Notes: generated from the letters alone by a model not told the origin. Shown: positions 53,007 through 61,646, counted from the first letter of the stretch. The stretch: DNA of 64,000 nucleotides from Haloprofundus halobius (GCF_020097835.1 NZ_CP083666.1:1178001-1242000), one strand, 5' to 3'. A program made the numbers and translations.

Positions 53007-54045
53007 CGTCGAGTTCCCCAGCGTCAACGTCGGCGCCGAGCGCCCAATCTAACTTATCTCTGGAGATGTTTCGGCCGGACAGTTGGAGGACGACCGTCTT
53101 CCCGGCGAGTTCGTCGGCTGATTCCAACGCTCCCGCGACACTTGCGGCCCCAGCACCCTCGAGGAGGATATGCTCTCGTTCGACCATGGTTCGGACGGCC
53201 CTCCGTATCGCTTCGTCAGAGACGGTCAACATGTCCGTTAGCTTCTCGCCGAGAATCTCGGAGGTCAACGCGAACGGCACGCGCGACTGGAGTCCCTCCG
53301 CGAGGGTGTCCGCGCTCGGCTGAGGATCGAGGTGCCCCTCGTTCCACGCTCGGTACATCGCGTCCGCGTTAGACGACTGGACACCGACGACGTCCGCGTC
53401 CGCCACGTCACCGACGGTCAGACAGTACCCCGACGCACTACTCCCCCCGCCGATGGGACAGAAGACGGTGTCGATGTCCGGACGGTCGTCGAGAACCTCC
53501 AGTCCCGCCGTCCCGACGCCGGCGATGAGAAGTGGTTCGTTGGCCGAGTGGACGTACCGATACCCGTGCTCGCTGGCCTGTTTTTCGGCCCACTCTCGGG
53601 CGTCGTCGTAGTCGCGCCCCACCCTGTGAACCTCAGCGCCGAATCGCTCGATCGCCTCGACTTTGTCCTCGTTCGGCTCTCCGGGAACGGCGATCACGAC
53701 GGGGATATCGAACGTCCGTCCGGCGTAGGCGACGGACTGGCCGTGGTTCCCCGTACTCGCCGCTATCAGCCCACGGTCGTGGAACTCGGGGTCGAGTTGG
53801 GAGCACAGATTGAGGCCCCCTCGAACTTTGAAGGCGCCCGTCGGGAGAGTATCGTCCCGCTTCAGATACACGTCTGCGTCCAGTTCACCGGAGAGGTACT
53901 GGCTTCGGACGAGCGGAGTCTTCGGGAGGTGGCGGTCGGTGACTCGTCGCGCTCTGAAGACGTCTCCGAGTGTTGGTGGTGTGAGATCGTGATAGGGAAA
54001 TACTGTCGTTTCGTCAGGTGATTCTATTGGCTCATACGCAGTCAT
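52999..54045 (-). CDS. Threonine dehydratase-like fold-type II PLP enzyme
   Basis: This 348-residue protein has the PLP-binding Lys in LPTGAFKVRGGLNL near residue 72, the substrate loop ASTGNHGQSVAYAGR near 97, and the phosphate-binding Gly loop CPIGGGSSASGYCL near 200. It lacks the C-terminal ACT-like regulatory domain of biosynthetic threonine deaminase, so it resembles catabolic or specialised members such as EutB-type dehydratases. Coupling to an M20 amidohydrolase suggests the hydrolase frees an amino acid that this enzyme then deaminates or lyses. The substrate is not determined. Not part of the ilv cluster. Confidence 0.82.
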   Translation of the reverse strand: MTAYEPIESPDETTVFPYHDLTPPTLGDVFRARRVTDRHLPKTPLVRSQYLSGELDADVYLKRDDTLPTGAFKVRGGLNLCSQLDPEFHDRGLIAASTGNHGQSVAYAGRTFDIPVVIAVPGEPNEDKVEAIERFGAEVHRVGRDYDDAREWAEKQASEHGYRYVHSANEPLLIAGVGTAGLEVLDDRPDIDTVFCPIGGGSSASGYCLTVGDVADADVVGVQSSNADAMYRAWNEGHLDPQPSADTLAEGLQSRVPFALTSEILGEKLTDMLTVSDEAIRRAVRTMVEREHILLEGAGAASVAGALESADELAGKTVVLQLSGRNISRDKLDWALGADVDAGELDDE

Positions 54046-54107
54046 GCTCGGAATTGGTCCATCCGACCCATAACTGTGTTCCTCGTCTCGTGTCCTCTCG
54101 TAATCAG

Positions 54108-54164
54108 TTCGAGTTGGATCGCGCCCTCTTTCGAGTTCGATTGCACCCTCTTTCGAGTTCGACC
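54108..54164. repeat. 22-base tandem repeat upstream of the PLP-enzyme gene
   Basis: Units at 54108-54129 and 54130-54151 and a partial third at 54152-54164 share TTCGAGTT and GCCCTCT/CACCCTCT. The array lies 63-119 bases before the PLP gene start and abuts the end of the MutS-like gene. It could be a tandem operator. Confidence 0.7.
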
Positions 54165-54165
54165 G

Positions 54166-55917
54166 TCACTCCCGCCAGCGCGCGTCCGACAGCGTCTGCT
54201 GGACCGCCTCCTCGCCGACGGCCGCCGCGAGCGTCTGAAACCCCTGTCGCTCGACGTTGTCCTTCGCGTTCGCGACGAGTCGGGAGACGATGAACTCCGG
54301 CGTCGACTTGCCGACGGTGCCGAACCGCGGTTGGTAATCGACGCGGAGTTCCAGGTCGGGCGTCAACCCTTCCGCGAAGATACCGTCGATGCGCGCCGCC
54401 ACCGGTAGCGGACTCAGGTCGTCGGCGAGGTGCGTGACGTAGACGCCGACGGCGTTTCTGTCGACGGTGAGGCCGACGAGCCCACCGAGCAAATCGGCCG
54501 CCCGCCCGGGTTCGGTGATGGCCTCGAACTCGTCGACGAGCATCAGCGTCCGCCCCTCGCCCGACAGCGGCGGGACGATGGATTTGAGCGTCGATTCGAG
54601 GACGCCGGCGTTGAAACTCGCGTGCCGCCGGTGGAAGACGACGGTGTCGAAGTCGCCGACCTGCGCGCGAGTCGCCGGCACGGGCAGGCCCATCGCGGCC
54701 AGCAGTGCCACCTGACACAGCGTCTCCAACAGCGTCGTCTTCCCGCCGGAGTTCGCGCCCGTCAGGACGGTCACGCGCTCGTCGGCGGGCGGTTGCGGGT
54801 CCGCCGAGAGCGTGTGGTGGCCGACGGCGTAGGTGACGGGTTGGACGTCGTCGTCCAAGAAGAGGTGGCGCGCGTCGACGGCGGCGACGCCGAACGGTTG
54901 GCCGTCGCGTCCGCCCAGTTCCGGTCGGACGAGGTCGTGTGTGTCGGCAAAGCGGGCCAAAGAGAGCGCGAACGCGCTGTCTTCGACCGCGCTCACGGCG
55001 GCGTCGATGTCGTCGCGGGCGGCCTCGATGGTCTCTCTGAGGTCGGCGGCGACGCTGGCCTCGCGCTCGTCGACCCGCTCGCGGAGGTCCGCGGCGAGCG
55101 TCCGGAGCGTGGTACTGACGAAATCCGCGGCGTCGACGGGGTCGTCCGCCGCCGCGCCGAGCACGTCCTCGCGCGAGAGTTCGGTCTCGGCGGCGACGTA
55201 GTCCGCAACCGCGTGCTCGAAGTCGTCGAGGTTACGCGCGCCCGCCTCCCGCACGGTTTCGAGCAGGTCGAACGCGCCGGATTCGAGGCGCTCGGCGGCT
55301 TCCAGCCGCTCGCGGAGGCGGTCGAGTTTCTCGTCCGCGCCTTCGAGCACGTCGTCACCCTCGACGTAGCCGAGCGCGCCCACGGCCTCCGAGAGCGCGT
55401 CCTCGTCGGCGTCGGCAAGCGGCGCGAACGGTCCCACATCGAGGCCGATGTCGCGCAAGGCAAGCGCGGTTTCGACGGCGGCGCGTTCCGTTCCGCCCGC
55501 CTCGTCGTAGGCGGCGAACGCCGCGAGCACGTCGTCTCGGGCGGCGTCGTCCAGCTCGGCCCACGCCTCGCGGGCGGCCTCGATCTCGTCGAGTCGCGCC
55601 TCGCGGGCGGAGCGCTCCGGCAGCGGCGTCAGCACGCGGATTCGGTCCCCTGCGTGGCGCGTCACCGCGTGTTCGCCCGCCAGCGAGAGCAACTCGTCGT
55701 AGACGGAGCGGGCGTCTCTCGTCCCGAGCGTCGCCATCCCGGCGTCGCCGTTGGCCCGCCGGAGGATGCGCGTCGCGCGTCCGGCGGGGATTCCTGCTTC
55801 GGTCAACGCCCGCACGTCGGCGGATTCGATGGCGTCGACGGCGGCGGCGACGCCGAGCGCTTTTTGCAATCTGTCGCTCGTCTTCGGTCCGACTCCCCAG
55901 TACTCCTGCAGTCGCAT
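54166..55917 (-). CDS. MutS-family ATPase with N-terminal helix-hairpin-helix
   Basis: This 583-residue protein starts MRLQEYWGVGPKTSDRLQKALG, a helix-hairpin-helix DNA-binding motif. Helical and coiled regions follow (residues 100-330), then a MutS ATPase: VLTGANSGGKTTLLETLCQ (Walker A) near residue 385, TLMLVDEFEAITEPGRAADLL (Walker B) near 460, and VYVTHLADDLSPL near 500. It lacks the mismatch-recognition domain of MutS and the Smr nuclease of MutS2, and belongs to the haloarchaeal MutS-like group often named MutS5. It may act on branched DNA or recombination intermediates. The role is inferred. Confidence 0.85.
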   Translation of the reverse strand: MRLQEYWGVGPKTSDRLQKALGVAAAVDAIESADVRALTEAGIPAGRATRILRRANGDAGMATLGTRDARSVYDELLSLAGEHAVTRHAGDRIRVLTPLPERSAREARLDEIEAAREAWAELDDAARDDVLAAFAAYDEAGGTERAAVETALALRDIGLDVGPFAPLADADEDALSEAVGALGYVEGDDVLEGADEKLDRLRERLEAAERLESGAFDLLETVREAGARNLDDFEHAVADYVAAETELSREDVLGAAADDPVDAADFVSTTLRTLAADLRERVDEREASVAADLRETIEAARDDIDAAVSAVEDSAFALSLARFADTHDLVRPELGGRDGQPFGVAAVDARHLFLDDDVQPVTYAVGHHTLSADPQPPADERVTVLTGANSGGKTTLLETLCQVALLAAMGLPVPATRAQVGDFDTVVFHRRHASFNAGVLESTLKSIVPPLSGEGRTLMLVDEFEAITEPGRAADLLGGLVGLTVDRNAVGVYVTHLADDLSPLPVAARIDGIFAEGLTPDLELRVDYQPRFGTVGKSTPEFIVSRLVANAKDNVERQGFQTLAAAVGEEAVQQTLSDARWRE

Positions 55918-55978
55918 GGTCGTGGCTGAGGCGGACGCGTCTTAGTGGTTACTCGTTCGCCGCCGCAAAAATCCGACC

Positions 55979-56218
55979 TCAGTCGAACGCGACGGTCGAT
56001 TCTCTCGTCGCGTCCGACACCGAGAGCGAGGCGAGAATGTGCGCTAGCGTCGTCACCGCCTCCTCGTGGTCGGCGCGCGACGCCTGCAGCGACATCGGCG
56101 TCACGCCGAGTTCGCGGTACGGTTCGAAGTCCGCTCGCGTCGCTGCGCCACGTCGGACGTACTCTTGGCCGAGGAGGACGAGCAGGGAGTGGAACTGGAC
56201 GAGTTCCTGCTTTTTCAT
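55979..56218 (-). CDS. UPF0058-family protein
   Basis: This is a 79-residue protein from ATG 56216-56218, MKKQELVQFHSLLVLLGQEYV. The N-terminal helix with KKQEL and the C-terminal helix HEEAVTTLAHILAS match the archaeal UPF0058 family. Function unknown. Longer in-frame starts upstream would enter the hairpin region and are unlikely. Confidence 0.85.
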   Translation of the reverse strand: MKKQELVQFHSLLVLLGQEYVRRGAATRADFEPYRELGVTPMSLQASRADHEEAVTTLAHILASLSVSDATRESTVAFD

Positions 56219-56295
56219 TGCGAGTGTTCTTCGGGCTGAAGCCGGGTAAGCGCCACGGTGGGGCGAATTACGAGCGTAGTCGTCACGGTAATCCG

Positions 56296-56343
56296 ATCGA
56301 GATATCCAGAGAGATGTCTGAATAGACATTCGGATATCTCGAT
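56296..56343. other. Large nested inverted repeat
   Basis: ATCGAGATATCC (56296-56307) pairs perfectly with its complement at 56332-56343. Inside it, ATGTCT (56314-56319) pairs with AGACAT (56324-56329). It forms a 48-base, AT-rich stem-loop between the UPF0058 gene and the IS-end-like copy. Confidence 0.75.
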
Positions 56344-56388
56344 GGTTTTGACTTCATCGAATCTATATTCTATTGATAGTTTTACGAA

Positions 56389-56425
56389 GCGCTGCTGAAT
56401 AGAGAGGATGCATTCAGCGCACGAC
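56389..56425. repeat. IS-end/MITE-like hairpin copy
   Basis: GCTGCTGAATAGAGAGGATG followed by CATTCAGCGC resembles the hairpin portion of the copy at 5512-5540. GCTGAAT and ATTCAGC pair (7 bases). It lies left of the SnoaL-like gene. Confidence 0.45.
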
Positions 56426-56552
56426 GTGTACCATCTCCGCGCGACCAAACTCCCACGGAGTTAGCCCTCGACAGGACAACTAGTTCCCTCGGTAGCTGTC
56501 ATTTCGGTCGTGCCAGCTCGTTTTTCCCCCTCGGGAGGGTATTTTTCGAGTG

Positions 56553-57005
56553 ATGACTGTGGCTATTTTAGACGAGAACAAAGAAACTGTCCGCCGGTAC
56601 TACAAAGAGGTCGTGGAAGCCGGCCATACGGAACTGCTCACCGAACTGATCGCCGAGGACGTCGTCAACCACAATCCGTTATCCGACGAGTCGCTCACAG
56701 CCGAGGAGGCGCGGGGATTCGAGGGGTTCCGCCGCCACGTTGAGGTATTTCAGGAGGCCTTCCCCGACAGAACGTTCAGTATCGAGGACCTGATCGCCGA
56801 GGGAGATAGCGTTTCGGCCCGGCTCAGGTTCGAAGGAACGCACGAAGGACGGTTCGCTGGAATCGAACCCACCGGGAACCGGATATCGGGGTCCTCAATG
56901 GCGTTTTACCGCATCGAAGACGGGAAGATCGTCGAACGGTGGTACGAGACTGACAATTTGGAGTTGTTCAAGCAACTGGACGCCATCGAACGACACGCCC
57001 AGTAA
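56553..57005 (+). CDS. SnoaL-like polyketide-cyclase-fold protein (ester cyclase)
   Basis: This is a 150-residue protein of the NTF2-like fold. NKETVRRYYKEVVEAGHTELLTELIAEDVVNHNP opens the family pattern and GFEGFRRHVEVFQEAFPD with FRIEDGKIVERW-type ending (YRIEDGKIVERWYETDN) closes it. It is probably a small cyclase, isomerase or dehydratase, or a binding protein; no substrate can be named. ATG 56553 chosen; GTG 56550 is one codon earlier. GC is slightly lower than neighbours and it is flanked by IS-end-like sequences. Confidence 0.8.
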   Translation: MTVAILDENKETVRRYYKEVVEAGHTELLTELIAEDVVNHNPLSDESLTAEEARGFEGFRRHVEVFQEAFPDRTFSIEDLIAEGDSVSARLRFEGTHEGRFAGIEPTGNRISGSSMAFYRIEDGKIVERWYETDNLELFKQLDAIERHAQ

Positions 57006-57099
57006 CGTCTCACCTCCTTTCTCCTCTATGAGAGTTATAACCAACCGCTCAGTAAGCCCGATTAGCACGGTCTTGGTCTCGACGGACCGCACTCGGTAA

Positions 57100-57154
57100 G
57101 CGCCCTGTATTCACCACGCCATCTCTGTCACGGGTTGCGGACTTCGACAGAGCC
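57100..57154. repeat. IS-end/MITE-like copy right of the SnoaL-like gene
   Basis: On the minus strand it begins GGCTCTGTCGAA (57154-57143) and ends GTGAATACAGGGCGC (57114-57100). The order and 55-base span equal the copies at 5475 and 7984. Orientation matches the 7984-8042 copy. Confidence 0.55.
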
Positions 57155-57183
57155 ACCGATTCCGACTGCTACGACGGGCCGGG

Positions 57184-57987
57184 CTATCGGTTCCACCCGC
57201 CGCCGAACGACTCGAACCGTTCGAGGTCGTGGCCGTACAGCACGTCCGCGTCGTGGCGACGCTGGAGTTCCTTGAGGAGTTGGAGGCTGTCGAACCAGTC
57301 GCGCTCGCTCCACAGCAAGCCCGGACCGAGCGGGACTTCGTCGGTGTAGTTGGCGTCGACGTAACACTCGTCGCCCGCGATGAGTACTGTTTCGTCGGGG
57401 AGGTCTATCTTCGCGCCCATCACGCCGGGCGTGTGGCCGGGGAGGTGGAGCAGTTCGAAACCCTCGAACAAGGTGGTGCGGTGGCGGTGAACGATCTCCC
57501 AGTTGAGGTCGTAGTCGAAGTCCGAGGCGAGATAGGCGATAGAGCCCTCCGTCGTCTTCGCGCTGTAGTAGGCGAACTTCAGTTCCTCCTCGTGGACGTA
57601 TACCGGAACGTCGGTACCCGCGAAGTTGTACAGGCCGCCCGCGTGGTCGAGGTGGAGGTGGCTCATCACGACGGCGTCGATGTCCGAGAGCGCGTAGCCG
57701 GCGGCGTCGAGGTCGGATTCGAGATCGTGCTCTGCGGCGTCGTGGTGTTCGAACGCCCCGTACAGCGGCGCGGGCCAGTAGCCGTCGCCAGCCTCGGGGT
57801 GCGACCCGGTGTCCCACAGCACCGTCGCCTCGGGGTGGTCGACGACGGCGTTCCAGACGACGAACTCGGTCATCTCGTGGTCGGGGTTCGGGTTGTCGGC
57901 GCGTCCCATCGCGTAGCCGTCGACGACGTAGTTCGTGTCCGCGCGGACGCGCCCCCGGTCGAGCAGGTGGATGCTGGCGTCAACCAT
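57184..57987 (-). CDS. MBL-fold hydrolase, AHL-lactonase-like
   Basis: This 267-residue metallo-beta-lactamase-fold protein has the zinc motif VVMSHLHLDHAGGLYNF near residue 110 (HxHxDH), His in LHLPGHTPGV near 188, Asp in LIAGDECYVDANYTDE near 205 and His in LYGHDLERFE near 255. This is the AttM/AiiB-type lactonase layout. Lactone or thioester substrates are plausible; quorum-signal hydrolysis is unproven in haloarchaea. ATG 57987 is supported by GTTATCGC about 31 bases upstream. Confidence 0.85.
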   Translation of the reverse strand: MVDASIHLLDRGRVRADTNYVVDGYAMGRADNPNPDHEMTEFVVWNAVVDHPEATVLWDTGSHPEAGDGYWPAPLYGAFEHHDAAEHDLESDLDAAGYALSDIDAVVMSHLHLDHAGGLYNFAGTDVPVYVHEEELKFAYYSAKTTEGSIAYLASDFDYDLNWEIVHRHRTTLFEGFELLHLPGHTPGVMGAKIDLPDETVLIAGDECYVDANYTDEVPLGPGLLWSERDWFDSLQLLKELQRRHDADVLYGHDLERFESFGGGWNR

Positions 57988-58072
57988 AGGGAGAGTAGGG
58001 TCGGCCCGGCGATAACTGTTCAGCACGCCGAGAGATGTAACGGCCAAACCCTTGCGCGTCGAATACGGAGAT

Positions 58073-58408
58073 ATGGACGACCCGACCGTCGCGGAGGAGT
58101 GGCCCGATCAACCGCTGACCGGCGAGGAGACCCGAGAACTGCTGGACGACGAGGTGACCGTCGTCCACGTGATGGACCACGACCCGGCGACGCGCGGCGT
58201 GATTCTCGGCGACGACGACCCCGGCCCGGACGAGGCCATCATCGAACTCGTGCTCGAAACCGACGACGAGTACCGGATGTACAGCTACACGCGCGACAAC
58301 GAGGGCGCGCGCTGGATGGACTACGGCACCGAGCAGAAGGGAACCGAGGGAGACGAACAGATGCGAACCACGTTGGAGAGCTACCGGGTGTTCGCGTCCG
58401 CAGGGTGA
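58073..58408 (+). CDS. Hypothetical acidic haloarchaeal protein
   Basis: This 111-residue protein begins MDDPTVAEEWPDQPLTGEETREL after GGAGAT. TVVHVMDHDPATRGVILGDDD and EYRMYSYTRDNEGARWMDYGTE suggest an alpha/beta globular domain. No membrane segment, cysteine motif or known family is recognised. Divergent from the MBL-fold gene. Confidence 0.65.
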   Translation: MDDPTVAEEWPDQPLTGEETRELLDDEVTVVHVMDHDPATRGVILGDDDPGPDEAIIELVLETDDEYRMYSYTRDNEGARWMDYGTEQKGTEGDEQMRTTLESYRVFASAG

Positions 58409-58471
58409 GAGCTCGCGGAAACGCGGGCCGCCACCGAACCGTTCAGGAGGGTCGCCGGAGAACCGCTCGTC

Positions 58472-59767
58472 GTGCGAACCCCCTCGCTGGACGCCGTGCG
58501 CGGCTTCCGTCGCCCGGTCTACCTCGTCGCGCTCGGCCAACTCGTCAACCTGTTCGGCTCCGGCCTCGTCTACCCCTTCGCGACGGTCCACTTCCACCTC
58601 GAAGTCGGCATCTCGCTCGGCGTCGTCGGCTTCGGCCTCCTCTGCAACAACGTCGCCACCGCGGTCGGCACCGCAGTAGGCGGCTTCGCGGCCGATAGCG
58701 TGGGACGGAAGCCGGTGATGGTGACGAGCATGGCGCTGTCGACGGCGACGCTGACCGCCTACGCCGCGGTGACGAGTGCGACTGGATTCGTCGCCGTCGC
58801 GACGGCCGCGGGACTGACTTTAGGCCTGTTCCCGCCGGCGAGTCAGGCGATGATCGCTGACCTGACCGAGGGAAGCGAGCGCGACCGGGCGTTCGCGCTC
58901 CTCAAAGTCGCTAACAATGCCGGCTTCGGCCTCGGCTTCGTCGCCGGCGGCGTCCTCTACAGCATCGCGGAGTTGGCCGTCTTCGTCGCCGACGGCCTCA
59001 CCTGCGGCGTCGTCGCCGTGTTGCTCTGGGCGACGCTGCCGCGCGTTCGGCGGGGCGATGAAGTCGACTCGGACGCGACGACCGACGCCACGTCGTCGCT
59101 CGCGGCGGCACTCTCCGACTGGCGACGTGCGGTCACCCGTCCGCGAATCGTCTTTCTCGCGCTGCTCAACGTCGGTTTCGCGGTGATGTACGCGCAGATG
59201 CAGGCGACGGTTCCGGTCGTCGCCACCGAGACGCTCGGTCTCACGTCCGCCGAACTCGGTACCTTGTACGTCCTCAACCCGCTCGTCATCGTCACGCTCC
59301 AACTGCCGCTCGTCGCCGCAGTCGGCGACTGGCGGCGCACGCGGGGGCTCCTCGTCTCGGCGGGTTTCTGGGCGGCGGCGATGCTCGCCGTCTGGGTCGT
59401 CGCGCTCGGGCCGCTCGTCGGTGTCTCGATTCCCGCGTTCGTCGGCGTCGCGCTCGTCGGCGCGTTCCTCGTGCTCAGGACGCTCGGCGAGATTCTGCAC
59501 TCGCCGCTCGTCTCGTCGCTCGCTAGTGACATCTCTCCGGCGGCCGAGCGCGGGTCGGGGCTCTCGCTCGTCGAAATCGCGAAGCGACTCGGCTTCGGTA
59601 TTGGCGCGGCGCTCGGCGGCGCGTTCTTCGACTTCGGTATCGGACACCTGCTCTGGCCCACGCTCGCGCTCGGCTGCGTGGGTCTCGCCGTCGGCGTGCT
59701 GGAGCTGGAGCGCCGGGTGACGCCCGCCGAAAACGGGGCGACGGGCGCGACGGCGACGGCTGATTGA
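58472..59767 (+). CDS. Major facilitator superfamily transporter
   Basis: This is a 431-residue protein with about 12 hydrophobic segments. GGFAADSVGRKPVMVTSMAL near residue 70 is the MFS signature loop, and TLGLFPPASQAMIADLTEGSERDRAFALLKVANNAGFGLG is the typical fourth-fifth helix region (described in parts). It is closest in style to multidrug or sugar efflux MFS proteins. Start GTG 58472. Substrate unknown. It converges with the AlkZ-like gene, with only 3 bases between their ends. Confidence 0.88.
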   Translation: MRTPSLDAVRGFRRPVYLVALGQLVNLFGSGLVYPFATVHFHLEVGISLGVVGFGLLCNNVATAVGTAVGGFAADSVGRKPVMVTSMALSTATLTAYAAVTSATGFVAVATAAGLTLGLFPPASQAMIADLTEGSERDRAFALLKVANNAGFGLGFVAGGVLYSIAELAVFVADGLTCGVVAVLLWATLPRVRRGDEVDSDATTDATSSLAAALSDWRRAVTRPRIVFLALLNVGFAVMYAQMQATVPVVATETLGLTSAELGTLYVLNPLVIVTLQLPLVAAVGDWRRTRGLLVSAGFWAAAMLAVWVVALGPLVGVSIPAFVGVALVGAFLVLRTLGEILHSPLVSSLASDISPAAERGSGLSLVEIAKRLGFGIGAALGGAFFDFGIGHLLWPTLALGCVGLAVGVLELERRVTPAENGATGATATAD

Positions 59768-59770
59768 GGC

Positions 59771-60898
59771 TCAGTCGACCAATCGGAGTTCGACTGCCGT
59801 GCCGAGAAATCGGCCGATCTCTTCGACTTCGGTCCGCAGCGGCACTTCGAGTTCGGGGTCGAACCGCTCGAAGGGGTCGACGACGACTGCGGGCGTCGCA
59901 CGGGTGCGGTCGAGTTTCCACGTCCCACGCACTTCGCCGTCGACGACGAGCGTCGGTCGGATGATGCCTGCGCCCGGCCAGACAGACAACTCGTGTTCGC
60001 GTGGAATCGGGCGGTTCTCCTTCTCGTAGCCGAGCAGGAAGGAGTCGTAGCCGGGTAGCAAGTGAACGACGTTGCTCGGGACCGTTCCCGACTCGTACGC
60101 GTCGAGGTCCTCGGTGAGCATCTCGGCCGGTCGTCCGTCGATTCGCACCTCGGTCGTCTCGTCGGCGACGAGTCCCCACGCGAGTTTCACGTCGCGCACG
60201 TACAGCCCAGACCACGCCGCGAAGTCGTCCATCGACGCGGGCTGGAACGCCCGTAGGTATCGACGGGCGAGGTCGACTAACGCGACCTGTCTGTCCGGCG
60301 GGTCGTCGACAGATACCCACTGGTCGAGTAAATCGTACGCCATCTGTCCCTCCTTCGGAGCGACCTCGCAGAGGATGCCGAGCAGCGCGGCGCGGCGGAC
60401 GAGAAAGTACGGCGCTTGGCTCTCGGGGTCGAGGTCGACGCCGCCCTCGCGGAGGCGGTGGGCGATTTCCGCCCGCGTCAGCGGCCCGTCCTCGCGGAGC
60501 GCGTCGCGAATCAGTTCCATCGCTCGGGCGATATCGCTCTCGTCGAGTCCCATCGATTCGAGTCGCTTCGGTTCCGGACCGCGCGACGCGAACGTCTCGC
60601 CGAACAGCGAGAGGTAGCGCGGAAGATCGGCGGCGGCGACGAGGTGGAACGTCCCGCGCATGCACCACGTTCTCACGACCGACCGCTCCTCGTACAGCGC
60701 GCGTTCGAGGTCCGCCTCGGTCAGCGATTCGCTTCGTGCGCGAACACCGAGCGCGGCCGCCGGTTTCTCTTGGGCCTGGAGGCCGCAGACCGACGCGAGC
60801 AGTTCCGGGGCGGACGTCTCGGCGTCGGCGCGCGGCGCGAGTCGTTGCGAGCGGAGGCGATAGCGAGCGGCGTCAGCGGCGGTGAGTTCAAGCGGCAC
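59771..60898 (-). CDS. AlkZ-like winged-helix DNA glycosylase family protein
   Basis: This 375-residue protein belongs to the HTH_42/AlkZ (YcaQ) family. LASVCGLQAQEKPAAALGVRAR near residue 35 contains the Q-x-Q-type motif used for catalysis in AlkZ. RSVVRTWCMRGTFHLVAAADLPRYL near 70 and LLPGYDSFLLGYEKENR near 285 are other family marks. AlkZ proteins excise interstrand crosslinks or alkylated bases. GTG 60898 is preferred because AAGGAT precedes it; GTG 60925 and TTG 60961 are alternatives. Confidence 0.8.
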   Translation of the reverse strand: MPLELTAADAARYRLRSQRLAPRADAETSAPELLASVCGLQAQEKPAAALGVRARSESLTEADLERALYEERSVVRTWCMRGTFHLVAAADLPRYLSLFGETFASRGPEPKRLESMGLDESDIARAMELIRDALREDGPLTRAEIAHRLREGGVDLDPESQAPYFLVRRAALLGILCEVAPKEGQMAYDLLDQWVSVDDPPDRQVALVDLARRYLRAFQPASMDDFAAWSGLYVRDVKLAWGLVADETTEVRIDGRPAEMLTEDLDAYESGTVPSNVVHLLPGYDSFLLGYEKENRPIPREHELSVWPGAGIIRPTLVVDGEVRGTWKLDRTRATPAVVVDPFERFDPELEVPLRTEVEEIGRFLGTAVELRLVD

Positions 60899-60911
60899 GG
60901 TCTGAATCCTT

Positions 60912-60949
60912 CGTCGAACCGTCACGCAGTTCGCGTGTGACGTTCGACG
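60912..60949. promoter_or_regulatory. Imperfect inverted repeat before the AlkZ-like gene
   Basis: CGTCGAACCGTCACGC at 60912-60927 pairs with GCGTGTGACGTTCGACG at 60933-60949 with small bulges. It overlaps the region just upstream of the chosen start and could be an operator or mRNA hairpin. It also encodes residues if an upstream start is used. Confidence 0.4.
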
Positions 60950-61011
60950 GGGTCGGAACAACGCGACGTGACTAAACGTTTCGTTGCGTTCGTTGGTCGT
61001 GGCCGCTGAGT

Positions 61012-61563
61012 TCAGTCACGCGTCTCGGCGGTGACGGCGAGCGAGAATCCCCACTCGAATCGTCCGTCAGGCTGTTCGTCGGCTTTGGCTCCCGGAGAGT
61101 ACTGTTCGTAGTGAGACTCGAACCTGTAGGTACCAATCTGAAACGGCTCACCGTTGTTCTCGGGGGAGTCCCAGACGTTTCGCTCTCTCTGTAGCGTTTC
61201 GTTCGGGTCGAGAGTCAGCGAATGGTACTTTGAATCTACCGCGAGGTTCTGGTTCGTGGGTCGAAGCGTGACATCGGAGGGAAAAGTCAGAAACCCATCA
61301 CCAAGTAGTATCAATCCGGGGTCCTGTTCGATACTGTCGATAGCGCCGAACACCTTTTGATACGGTGTCGCCCAGTACTGCGCTCGTGACGATGTGTTCG
61401 TCACGCTAATCGAGATTCTAGGTGGACGCTCTGGGCCGATTTCGGACCTGACAACTTCGGCGTGCAGTTGTAGACCGAACTCGTCGGGAGAGGAGTCTAC
61501 GTGCTCGACTCGAAGGAAGCGCCCCGAGAACGGTGGCTTCTCGTCGTCGTTCAGTCTAGTCAC
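61012..61563 (-). CDS. Hypothetical beta-sandwich-like protein
   Basis: This 183-residue protein from GTG 61563 has alternating strands (LQLHAEVVRSEI, PPRISISVTNTSS, FLTFPSDVTLRP) typical of an Ig-like or BsuPI-like domain. GC and codon use are less biased than in neighbours (rare AGA, AAA and TTC mix), suggesting transfer. It has no signal peptide or lipobox. An upstream stop in frame shows that the ORF cannot extend. Function unknown. Confidence 0.65.
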   Translation of the reverse strand: MTRLNDDEKPPFSGRFLRVEHVDSSPDEFGLQLHAEVVRSEIGPERPPRISISVTNTSSRAQYWATPYQKVFGAIDSIEQDPGLILLGDGFLTFPSDVTLRPTNQNLAVDSKYHSLTLDPNETLQRERNVWDSPENNGEPFQIGTYRFESHYEQYSPGAKADEQPDGRFEWGFSLAVTAETRD

Positions 61564-61646
61564 GAACTGTCCTTCGAGAGGGTTCGCCTTAGCCGTTCAG
61601 CGGCCGGTCGTCAACGGAGTAGGGCCGACTCGAACGACGTCTTCGC

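Noticed and set aside
54166-55917. Assignment as mismatch-repair MutS or as MutS2
   Set aside because: It lacks the mismatch-recognition domain and the C-terminal Smr nuclease. Only the ATPase and a helix-hairpin-helix are visible.
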